From an uncultured bacterium (GTDB taxonomy: Bacteria > Gemmatimonadota > Gemmatimonadetes > Longimicrobiales > RSA9), in contig CALBZE010000034.1 of the NCBI GenBank assembly GCA_937889645.1, positions 1 to 5,452 of the forward strand: a DNA stretch of 5,452 bases, given 5' to 3'. The notes under the pieces were generated by a model. It searched no databases. It had not been told where the DNA came from and was given only the letters and a program-made list of their open reading frames with translations. Within the stretch, counting starts at the first letter, position 1; every line of letters starts with the position of its first letter. Shown here piece by piece: positions 1-5,446 of this stretch. The translations under genes were made by a program, and so were the position numbers.

Positions 1-32
1 CCGCCCCCGCCGCACACCGTGCGGCCATCCCC

Positions 33-49
33 GCGCGCCGAAGGCGCGC
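33..49 (-). terminator. GC-only hairpin after ndh, possible terminator
   Basis: GCGCGCC (33-39) pairs with GGCGCGC (43-49) around a three-base loop (TTC on the minus strand), 16 bases past the ndh stop codon. Two further GGCGCGCC copies at 43-50 and 56-63 allow alternative pairings. There is no T-tract. The position fits an mRNA 3' end, but the evidence is the inverted repeat only. Confidence 0.3.
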
Positions 50-64
50 CCCAACGGCGCGCCC

Positions 65-1366
65 CTACCCCGTCTCCCCCCGCAATCCCGGGACCATCCG
101 CGGCTCGCTCAGCCGCACCGTCCGCCCGCCCGTGATCAGCCGCACGCCGCGCTGGTACATGAGGTACGCCCACGCCCACTGTACCATCACGACCAGCCGG
201 TTCCGAAAGCCGATCAGGTAGAGGATGTGGATGAAGACCCAGACCAGCCACGCGGCGAGGCCGCTCAACTTCATTCCCGCGATCTCGGCGACCGCCGCCG
301 CTCGCCCGATCGTCGCGAGGCTCCCCTTGTCGAAGTACCGGAACGACGGGCGCGGCCGCCCCTCCAGGTCCGCTCGGATCGCGCGGGCGACGTGGCGGCC
401 CATCTGCATCGCCGCGGGCGCCACGCCCGGGACCGGCCGGCCGTCCTGCTCGACCGCCGCCAGGTCCCCGGCCACGAAGACCTCCGGATGGCCGGGCACC
501 GACAGATCCGGCGCGACCTTCACCCGACCGGCCCGATCGGTCTCCGCGCCGAGCCGCGCGCCCAGGGGCGAGGCGGCGACGCCGGCGGCCCAGAAGACGT
601 TCCCCGCGTCGATCCGCTCGTCACCGATCCAGACCGCCCCCTCGCCGATCTCCGTCACCCGCGCGCCGGTCCGCACCTCGACGCCCAGCCGCTCGAGCTG
701 CCGCCGCGCCTTCTCCGACAGCGACGGCGGATAGCCGGGGAGCACCCGGTCCGCGCCCTCGACCAGGAGGATCCGCGCCGTCGTCGTATCGATCGACCGG
801 AACTCCCGCGGCATGACCTGCCGCACGATCTCCGCCATCGCGCCCGCCAGCTCCACGCCCGTCGGGCCCGCGCCGACGATCACGAAGGTCAGCAGGCGAC
901 GTCGCGCGGCCTCGTCCGCCTCCCGCTCCGCCGTCTCGAACGCCAGCAGGAAGCGACGCCGGATCTCCAGCGCGTCGTCGACGGTCTTGAGCCCCGGCGC
1001 GTTCGGCGCCCAGTCGTCGCGGCCGAAATAGGCGTGCGTCACGCCCGTCGCGACGACGAGATAATCGTACGGGATGTCGCCCTCCCGGAGCCGCACGATC
1101 CTTCGCTCCACGTCCACGTCCACTGCCTCGCCCATCCACACCTCGAGGTTCGACTGGCGTTTCAGGATCGATCGGATCGGGCTGGCGATGTCCGACGGCG
1201 AGAGCGACGCGGTCGCGACCTGGTAGAGGAGAGGCTGGAAGAGGTGATGGTTGCTGCGATCGATCAGCGTGACCCGGACCGGCGCGCCGCGCAGCGCCCG
1301 CGCACAACGCAGACCCGCGAAGCCGCCGCCCAGGATCACGACGTGGGGTATCGTCTTTTCGGGCAT
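65..1366 (-). CDS. ndh: Type II NADH:quinone oxidoreductase (NDH-2), FAD-dependent
   Basis: NDH-2 moves electrons from NADH to membrane quinone without pumping protons, acting as a peripheral protein on the cytoplasmic face of the inner membrane. The 433-residue protein has the family architecture and usual length. An N-terminal FAD-binding Rossmann motif GGGFAG lies at residues 13-18, followed by an acidic strand end (LIDRSNHH, 34-41) and FQPLLYQVA (43-51). A second dinucleotide motif GAGPTGVELAG (165-175) binds NADH. VFVAGD (296-301) is the second FAD contact, and APAAMQMGRHVA (316-327) is the quinone-site segment with Gln321. The C-terminus has the expected membrane-anchoring hydrophobic stretches at about 369-387 and 391-404. 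The ATG at 1366 places the first Rossmann strand at residue 9, as expected, although no good Shine-Dalgarno sequence precedes it. It stops at TAG. The nearest upstream gene is 196 bases away behind a strong hairpin, so it is probably transcribed alone. The family call is firm; the in vivo quinone and redox role are inferred. Confidence 0.95.
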   Translation of the reverse strand: MPEKTIPHVVILGGGFAGLRCARALRGAPVRVTLIDRSNHHLFQPLLYQVATASLSPSDIASPIRSILKRQSNLEVWMGEAVDVDVERRIVRLREGDIPYDYLVVATGVTHAYFGRDDWAPNAPGLKTVDDALEIRRRFLLAFETAEREADEAARRRLLTFVIVGAGPTGVELAGAMAEIVRQVMPREFRSIDTTTARILLVEGADRVLPGYPPSLSEKARRQLERLGVEVRTGARVTEIGEGAVWIGDERIDAGNVFWAAGVAASPLGARLGAETDRAGRVKVAPDLSVPGHPEVFVAGDLAAVEQDGRPVPGVAPAAMQMGRHVARAIRADLEGRPRPSFRYFDKGSLATIGRAAAVAEIAGMKLSGLAAWLVWVFIHILYLIGFRNRLVVMVQWAWAYLMYQRGVRLITGGRTVRLSEPRMVPGLRGETG

Positions 1367-1436
1367 GTCGGGACCCGCTCGCGTTCAGGGTTCTCGGCGG
1401 CCCCGTCTTGCCCGGCCGTTCGGCGTAGAAAGCAAG

Positions 1437-1473
1437 CCGGCGGCGCCGCCTCACGAGAGGCCGGCGCCGCCGG
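1437..1473 (-). terminator. Strong intrinsic-terminator-like hairpin downstream of the LysM-protein gene
   Basis: The arms CCGGCGGCGCCG (1437-1448) and CGGCGCCGCCGG (1462-1473) are perfect complements over 12 bp. They continue inward as CCTC/GAGG (1449-1452 and 1457-1460) across a single bulged C at 1461, with a four-base loop ACGA. On the minus strand the stem is followed by CTTGCTTTCTACG, a broken but T-rich tail. It lies about 90 bases past the stop codon of the LysM-protein gene and 70 bases before the ndh start, so it probably separates two transcription units. The other side is also T-rich, so it might work in both directions. Confidence 0.6.
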
Positions 1474-1562
1474 TCGTTTGGTCCTTCTACTCCCTGCGCC
1501 GCGCCGTCGCACCGCCTGCGGGCAGCGCACGGCCCGGCGCCGCCCCCGCGCGGCGCGCGGCC

Positions 1563-2318
1563 CTACTGGCCTCCGGGGATCCGGAGCACCTGTCCTACTA
1601 CTACCCGCGAGGTGCGCAGCCCGTTCTCCGCCTGGATCGCCTCGACCGTCGTCCCGAAGCGACGAGCGATGTCCCACAAACTGTCGCCGCGCTTGACCGT
1701 GTACTCCGACACCTTCGGCAGCTCGTGCGGCGCCGGCGGTGTCGCCCGCAGCTGCGCCGGGTCGACGCCGACGTATCGCAGATACGGCCGCGGGAAGAGC
1801 GCGATGTGGTAGTGCGGCGGGTTGCTCTCGTACGTCGCGTCCAGAACCCCCTTCGCCTCGAGGTGCAGCAGCGTGTTCTCCAGCCACTGCCGACACGCCC
1901 GGTTCGTCGTGCGACGCACGTCCACCGCCATCCCCGTCGGATGCACGGACCGGTCCGACGCGTTCCGCGGCTGCGCCGCGTTCGGCCGGACCAGGCTCGT
2001 CACGATCAGCGGCTCGCCGCACGCGTCGAAGTACTGCTGCGCGAGCCGCTCCAGGAACAGCTTCACCTCCGGCCGCGTGTACGGATACGAGACCTGCCGG
2101 AGCTTCAGCACCGAGCTCTCCTGCACCGGCACCAGCAGCCCCGCGGCCACGAAGCGGCGGACTTCCTCCGGGTTGTCGAGATAGGAGTAGTCGTGCAGCT
2201 CCGCCTGACGGTTCTGCCGCGTGAGCGACGCGGGCGAGCCCCTCAGGCTCTGCGCCTCCGCCGCGCCCGCGACCGTCACGATCGATGCGACGACGATCGA
2301 GAGGATCCTCCGGTCCAT
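1563..2318 (-). CDS. Secreted M15/LAS-like putative peptidoglycan hydrolase with C-terminal LysM domain (DUF5715-like)
   Basis: This 251-residue protein is probably exported and acts on the cell wall. Residues 1-23 form a signal peptide (MDRR, then a hydrophobic core, then AEA before Gln23-Ser). The middle (about 75-185) carries the marks of zinc peptidases of the M15/LAS fold: VTSLVRP (106-112, equivalent to the substrate-Arg motif SxxR, Arg111), SVHPTGMAVDV (124-134, the SxHxxGxAxD signature with His126 and Asp133 as zinc ligands) and PHYHIALFP (168-176, the HxH element with His169 and His171). Cys100 and Cys142 could form a disulfide. A C-terminal LysM domain (about 206-248, YTVKRGDSLWDIARRFGTT) would bind peptidoglycan. 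I recall this arrangement as DUF5715; that name is from memory. Likely activity is DD- or LD-cleavage of cross-linked peptides, but no substrate is shown. The reading frame stays open upstream to an ATG at 2435; the ATG at 2318 was chosen because it gives a proper signal peptide. The Shine-Dalgarno sequence is weak. It stops at TAG. Confidence 0.85.
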   Translation of the reverse strand: MDRRILSIVVASIVTVAGAAEAQSLRGSPASLTRQNRQAELHDYSYLDNPEEVRRFVAAGLLVPVQESSVLKLRQVSYPYTRPEVKLFLERLAQQYFDACGEPLIVTSLVRPNAAQPRNASDRSVHPTGMAVDVRRTTNRACRQWLENTLLHLEAKGVLDATYESNPPHYHIALFPRPYLRYVGVDPAQLRATPPAPHELPKVSEYTVKRGDSLWDIARRFGTTVEAIQAENGLRTSRVVVGQVLRIPGGQ

Positions 2319-2532
2319 CACGCTTCGGCGGCTGTGAATCGTAGGCCCCGACCCCGCGGCCGCCCCGCACGGGGCCGGGCCCAAGAGAACGCGCGCCGGC
2401 CGACCGCGCAATCCCTGCACGGACCGGGCCGGCAACCGGCGCGGGCGGATGGGACGGGAGCGGCCCGCCGCCGAAGGCGGGCCGGACGCCGCCCGCGCCG
2501 CGCGCCGCCCCCGACGCGCGCCGCGGGCGCCG
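2319..2532. other. Intergenic gap and leader of the LysM-protein gene
   Basis: These 214 bases separate the S9 peptidase stop from the LysM-protein start. Besides the hairpin at 2461-2484, an inverted repeat GGCCCCG (2344-2350) with CGGGGCC (2370-2376) lies 25-60 bases upstream of the ATG and could fold in the 5' leader. A lone -10-like TACGAT (minus strand, 2338-2343) has no properly spaced -35 box. I see no small gene here. Confidence 0.4.
2461..2484 (-). terminator. GC-rich hairpin after the S9 peptidase gene, possible terminator
   Basis: A perfect 9-bp inverted repeat, CGGCCCGCC (2461-2469) with GGCGGGCCG (2476-2484), encloses a six-base loop. It lies about 50 bases beyond the peptidase stop codon. 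On the minus strand the loop begins TTCGGC and the stem is followed by CTCCCGTCCC, so there is no U-tract. It could be a pause site, an mRNA 3' end stabiliser or a Rho-assisted end instead of a true intrinsic terminator. Confidence 0.35.
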
Positions 2533-4716
2533 CTACGGCGTCGCCCCGTCCGCCGCGACCGTCGCCGCGTCCTCCCCCTTCAGCCAGTACTCGAACCACT
2601 GCCGCAGCCGCGCGAGCCGGTCGACCAACAGCCACGGTTCGCCCGTGCGCGAGAGGTCGTGGTTCGAGCGCGGGTACCGCACGAACTCGACCGGCACCCC
2701 GTGCTTCTTCAGCGCCGTGAACCACTGCTCCGCGTCCGTCATCGGCGTGCGATGGTCCTCCTCCGACTGCACGATCAGCGTCGGCGTCTTCACGTTCCGC
2801 GCGTACCGGATCGGCGACAGCGTGTCGTAGTTCGCCGGGTTGTCCCACGGCTTCCCGAAGAACTCGAACTCCGTCAGTCCCTGCGCGTCCGAGCTGCCGT
2901 ACCACGACCACCAGTTGCTGATCATCCGGTCGGTCTGCGCGGCCTTGAACCGGTCCGTCTTGGTCGTGATCCACGCGGTCATGAACCCGCCGTAGCTCCC
3001 GCCCGTCACGCCCATCCGCGTCGAGTCGACGTCGGCACGCGCCGCGGCGATGTCGACCGCCTTCATGATGTCCAGGTAGTCGTCGCCGCCCCACTCGCCG
3101 CGCGTCGAGTAGGTGAAGTCCGCGCCGTAGCCGCTCGAGCCGCGGGGATTCGTGAACAGCACCCACATCCCCGCGCCGGCGATGTTGTGGAACTCGTCGA
3201 ACCAGTTCTCGCCGTACCGCGAGTGCGGGCCGCCGTGGATGTAGAGGACCAGCGGGTACTTCTTCCCGGGCTCGTAGCCGTACGGGTACATCAGCCACGC
3301 CTCGATCTCGCGCCCGCCGACCGACTGGTACGTGAAGCGCTCGGCCGTCGGGAACTCGATCTCCGCGAGCAGCTCGTCGTTGAAGCGCGTCAGGCGACGC
3401 TCGCCCCGGCCGTCCGTCCCCGCGATGTACAGCTCCGTCGGCCGGTCGATCGACGACGCGACGTACGCCACCCGCTTGTACTCCTTGTCGTACGCGACGC
3501 CGAAGAACCGACGACGCCCGGAGACGACCTCCCGCGGCTCGCCGCCGCGCGCCGAGACGCGCAGCACTGCGTCACGACCACCGATCGCCGCCTCGATGAT
3601 GAGCTCGTTGTTCGACATCCACTCGACGCCGCTCACCTCGTACTGCCAGTTGCGCAGCACCTTGACCGGCTCGCCGCCGCGCACGTCGATCACGTACAGC
3701 TCGCTCTGCGCCGTGCGCACGCCGCCGTTCGAGATGAACGCCAGCCGCCGCCCGTCCGGCGACCACGCCAGGTTCCGCTCGCTCCCCATCAGCTCGGCCA
3801 CCTTGCGCGGCTCGCCGCCGTCGATCGAGATCACGTAGATGTCCACGTCGTTCCGCGGCGCCTCGTGCACCGCAGGGTCGTACGGCAGCAGCGCCAGCGA
3901 ATCCGCCTCCGCCTGCACCACCGAGTCCGGCCGGAGCCGCGCGTCCGCCAGGAACGCGACCCACTTCCCGTCCGGCGAGACGACCGCGCCGCGATGCGAG
4001 TACGGCGTGTTCGTGATCATCTTCTTCGCCGTGTCGCCCACCGCCTGCTTCCAAAGCTGCGCCGGACGCCACTCCCGCGGCTCCGACGGATTCGGGACGA
4101 ACCCCGGACCGTTCCGCTTGTAGCCCAGCTCGACGACGTGGCGCCCGTCGAACCGCGCCGGATCCAGCGGCTTCGTGATCGCGCCGTGCGGCGGACGCGC
4201 CATCGGCTGCATCTTCGCGTACGGGTTCTGCGACCGCTCGCCGCCCTGCTGCCTCTCGCGCTCCGCCGGCGCCGTCCACACCGCGAAACTCCCGTCCCGT
4301 GGCATCGACCCCGTCGGATAACCCTCCACCTGCGTCGCCTCGCCCGCCGGCCGGTCCATCCGCAGCGCCCACGTCGATCCTTCGCCGCCCGGCCGACGCG
4401 ACGTGAAGAACAAATACTTCCCGTCCGGCGACCACCGCGGGTTCGAGCTCTCCGTCCCCGGCGACGTCACCCGGTACGGCTCGCCGCCATCCACCGGCGC
4501 GACCCACACCTCGCTGTGGCGCCGGTTCTCCTTCTCCACGACCGTCGTCACCGTGAACGCGACCAGCTTCCCGTCCGGCGAGAACGCCGGCGAAGACAGG
4601 TTGACGACGCGATACCAGTCGGCAGGGGTGAACGCGCGGCGCGCTTTCGTCTCCTGCGCCAGGCCGACGGCCGGCAATACCAGGAGCGCCGCGCACAGGG
4701 CCAGCATCCGACGCAT
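2533..4716 (-). CDS. Secreted S9-family prolyl oligopeptidase-like serine peptidase
   Basis: The 727-residue protein is an exported serine peptidase of the prolyl oligopeptidase clan, closest in motif style to S9C (acylaminoacyl/dipeptidyl peptidase-like); such enzymes cleave short peptides. Residues 1-20 are a signal peptide (MRRM, hydrophobic core, VGLA then Gln21). There is no lipobox, so it is likely periplasmic or released. Residues about 30-450 form the beta-propeller, with PD40-type repeats showing SPDGK/R at 46-50, 96-100, 247-251 and 319-323. The C-terminal alpha/beta hydrolase domain (about 465-715) has the oxyanion segment HGGP (494-497), NPRGSSGYG (523-531), the nucleophile elbow GGSYGG with Ser574, Asp654 in SEEDHRTP, and His686 in RSNHD. 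The triad is complete, so the enzyme is predicted active. The start at 4716 is supported by GGAG seven bases upstream and a promoter match. No frameshift is seen. The next gene in the transcript direction begins 214 bases on. Substrate is unknown; amino-acid scavenging from environmental peptides is inferred. Confidence 0.95.
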   Translation of the reverse strand: MRRMLALCAALLVLPAVGLAQETKARRAFTPADWYRVVNLSSPAFSPDGKLVAFTVTTVVEKENRRHSEVWVAPVDGGEPYRVTSPGTESSNPRWSPDGKYLFFTSRRPGGEGSTWALRMDRPAGEATQVEGYPTGSMPRDGSFAVWTAPAERERQQGGERSQNPYAKMQPMARPPHGAITKPLDPARFDGRHVVELGYKRNGPGFVPNPSEPREWRPAQLWKQAVGDTAKKMITNTPYSHRGAVVSPDGKWVAFLADARLRPDSVVQAEADSLALLPYDPAVHEAPRNDVDIYVISIDGGEPRKVAELMGSERNLAWSPDGRRLAFISNGGVRTAQSELYVIDVRGGEPVKVLRNWQYEVSGVEWMSNNELIIEAAIGGRDAVLRVSARGGEPREVVSGRRRFFGVAYDKEYKRVAYVASSIDRPTELYIAGTDGRGERRLTRFNDELLAEIEFPTAERFTYQSVGGREIEAWLMYPYGYEPGKKYPLVLYIHGGPHSRYGENWFDEFHNIAGAGMWVLFTNPRGSSGYGADFTYSTRGEWGGDDYLDIMKAVDIAAARADVDSTRMGVTGGSYGGFMTAWITTKTDRFKAAQTDRMISNWWSWYGSSDAQGLTEFEFFGKPWDNPANYDTLSPIRYARNVKTPTLIVQSEEDHRTPMTDAEQWFTALKKHGVPVEFVRYPRSNHDLSRTGEPWLLVDRLARLRQWFEYWLKGEDAATVAADGATP

Positions 4717-4723
4717 GGGCTCA

Positions 4724-4727
4724 CTCC
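4724..4727 (-). promoter_or_regulatory. Shine-Dalgarno site that fixes the peptidase start
   Basis: The minus strand reads GGAGTGAGCCC immediately before the ATG at 4716. GGAG sits seven bases from the start codon, an ideal spacing, and favours this ATG over the in-frame ATG three codons later (residue 4). It is the only clear ribosome-binding site among the three genes; the other two starts have no convincing purine-rich element. Confidence 0.65.
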
Positions 4728-4762
4728 GGTGCGAAGGGGGAATTCGGGTATGGGATTCGGAC

Positions 4763-4792
4763 AGAATAGCGTGAGGGCGCGGGGGGAGTCAA
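4763..4792 (-). promoter_or_regulatory. Sigma70-like promoter for the S9 peptidase gene
   Basis: On the minus strand a -35 box TTGACT (plus positions 4787-4792, 5 of 6 consensus matches) is followed by an 18-base spacer and a -10 box TATTCT (4763-4768, 4 of 6). Transcription would start near 4756, leaving a leader of about 40 bases that contains the Shine-Dalgarno site. The distance to the start codon and the orientation fit the downstream peptidase gene. In DNA this rich in GC such a match is unlikely by chance, but no experiment supports it. The -35 box lies only nine bases from the heptad repeat array. Confidence 0.55.
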
Positions 4793-4800
4793 ACGGTGGG

Positions 4801-4898
4801 TGTCAGGTGGCAGGTGTCAGGTGGCGGGTGGCAGGGCTCGGGGCTCGGGGCTCAGGGCTCGGGGCTCAGGGCTCGGGGCTCGGGGCTCAGGGCTTGGG
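4801..4898. repeat. Heptanucleotide tandem repeat, 14 units in one register
   Basis: Exactly 98 bases divide into 14 consecutive 7-mers with consensus NNNCRGG. The first five (4801-4835) are of the TGTCAGG/TGGCRGG type. The next nine (4836-4898) are GCTCGGG or GCTCAGG, ending in one GCTTGGG. The register is kept across the switch between the two types. A 7-bp period is out of step with codons, so the array is non-coding; spurious open frames across it give repetitive GSGLRA or SPEPRA peptides. It begins nine bases upstream of the peptidase -35 box. Such arrays grow and shrink by slippage; no function is evident. Confidence 0.9.
4834..4898 (+). other. Potential G-quadruplex-forming tract
   Basis: Ten runs of three or four guanines on the plus strand (beginning at 4834, 4840, 4847, 4855, 4861, 4869, 4875, 4882, 4890 and 4896) are separated by loops of three or four bases (CTC, CTCA or CTT). 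This meets the standard G3+N1-7 rule more than twice over. It follows directly from the heptad repeat. It is on the non-template strand's complement relative to the peptidase gene, upstream of its promoter, so any effect would be on local supercoiling, replication or promoter access. Folding in the cell is not shown. Confidence 0.6.
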
Positions 4899-5274
4899 CG
4901 GCGAGCCTTCCGTCTCCACTCCAGTCGCCGCGGGCGCCCGCGAGCCGCGCCGTTCGTCCGCACCCCGAGCGCCGGCGGCGTCCGCGAGCGGCTCGGGCGG
5001 TGGGCCGCGCGCTTGGCCAGCGACCGCATGCGGCCGGCCGATCGTCGCCGGATCCGTCCCAACCCGCTATTGCATCTGCATGGTCGGACGGGACGGGCGC
5101 TGCCCCATTGACAGGCGCAACTCCGCTTCCGGAACCACGTTACGTCCTGTCCCTACAACTCATCGCGCTCTGTCTGCAGGAAGTGTTGGTCCCGGGTCAG
5201 CGCCGGGCCCTGGCCGTGCTATCCGTCCGCCTCGCGTACGCTGGCTGCGGTCCCTTCCGGCTAGCCGCCGCAGT
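4899..5274. other. Non-coding stretch without a recognisable gene
   Basis: I see no supported gene, tRNA or mobile-element gene in these 376 bases. Open frames exist on both strands, but their translations are Arg/Pro/Ala-rich, match no family I know, and run through the repeat arrays. Perfect short palindromes occur at 4929-4942 (CGCGGGCGCCCGCG), 5024-5033 (CCGCATGCGG), 5031-5040 and 5258-5267 (CGGCTAGCCG). GCTCGGG, a heptad unit, recurs at 4991-4997 with its complement at 4964-4970, forming a 7-bp stem. Arms GGCTGCGG (5243-5250) and CCGCAGTC (5268-5275) make a further hairpin just before the array at the right end. GC content falls to 59% by 5101-5200. Confidence 0.6.
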
Positions 5275-5277
5275 CCC

Positions 5278-5320
5278 CAATCGCACAACCATCGCCGTTT
5301 CGCGCACGGTTGATCGATTC
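5278..5320. repeat. Palindromic unit 1 of the array (degenerate)
   Basis: Left arm CAATCGCACAACC (5278-5290) faces right arm GGTTGATCGATTC (5308-5320) across a 17-base loop; 10 of 13 positions pair, with mismatches at 5278/5320, 5284/5314 and 5285/5313. It is the most worn of the three units, as often seen at the edge of a repeat array. Confidence 0.65.
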
Positions 5321-5331
5321 GGTCATCTATA

Positions 5332-5388
5332 GGCACCGAATCGCACGATCATCTCGGGCGGGCGGCTTTCGTTGTGCGATTCGGTGCC
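5332..5388. repeat. Palindromic unit 2 of the array (perfect 15-bp stem)
   Basis: GGCACCGAATCGCAC (5332-5346) and GTGCGATTCGGTGCC (5374-5388) are exact complements over 15 bp around a 27-base loop; pairing may extend inward (GA with TC) past a TT bulge. A chance 15-bp perfect inverted repeat at this distance is very unlikely. It is the best-preserved unit and a good query for finding other copies. Confidence 0.85.
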
Positions 5389-5395
5389 GTAGAGC

Positions 5396-5446
5396 CACCC
5401 AATCGCACGAGAAACATCCGTTCAGCCTCGGTCGTGCACTTGGGTG
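5396..5446. repeat. Palindromic unit 3 of the array
   Basis: CACCCAATCGCACGA (5396-5410) faces TCGTGCACTTGGGTG (5432-5446) across a 21-base loop, with 13 of 15 positions pairing and a two-base internal mismatch at 5403-5404/5438-5439. The fifth pair is C-G (5400/5442), where unit 2 has G-C (5338/5382). Confidence 0.75.

Noticed and set aside
2338..2384. Promoter for the LysM-protein gene (TTGGGC with TACGAT)
   Set aside because: The two hexamers are 35 bases apart, twice the permitted spacing.
2319..2435. Upstream extension of the LysM protein to the ATG at 2435
   Set aside because: The extra 39 residues are low-complexity and would bury a good signal peptide starting at 2318.
5108..5136. 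Plus-strand promoter from TTGACA at 5108-5113
   Set aside because: The -35 match is perfect, but no -10-like hexamer is found 16-19 bases downstream and no gene follows.
4899..5274. tRNA or other known small RNA gene
   Set aside because: No T-loop GTTCRANNC or cloverleaf pairing could be found on either strand by reading.
2449..5313. 954-codon open frame on the plus strand
   Set aside because: It runs antisense to the whole peptidase gene and on through the heptad and hairpin repeats. Its product is Arg/Pro-rich low complexity without a known domain; long antisense frames are usual in high-GC DNA.
4796..5332. Plus-strand frame over the heptad array and unassigned stretch, and the minus-strand frame at 4817-5062
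   Set aside because: The repetitive GSGL or SPEPRA peptides come from a 7-bp repeat read in turn through three frames, and the rest shows no family features or ribosome-binding site.
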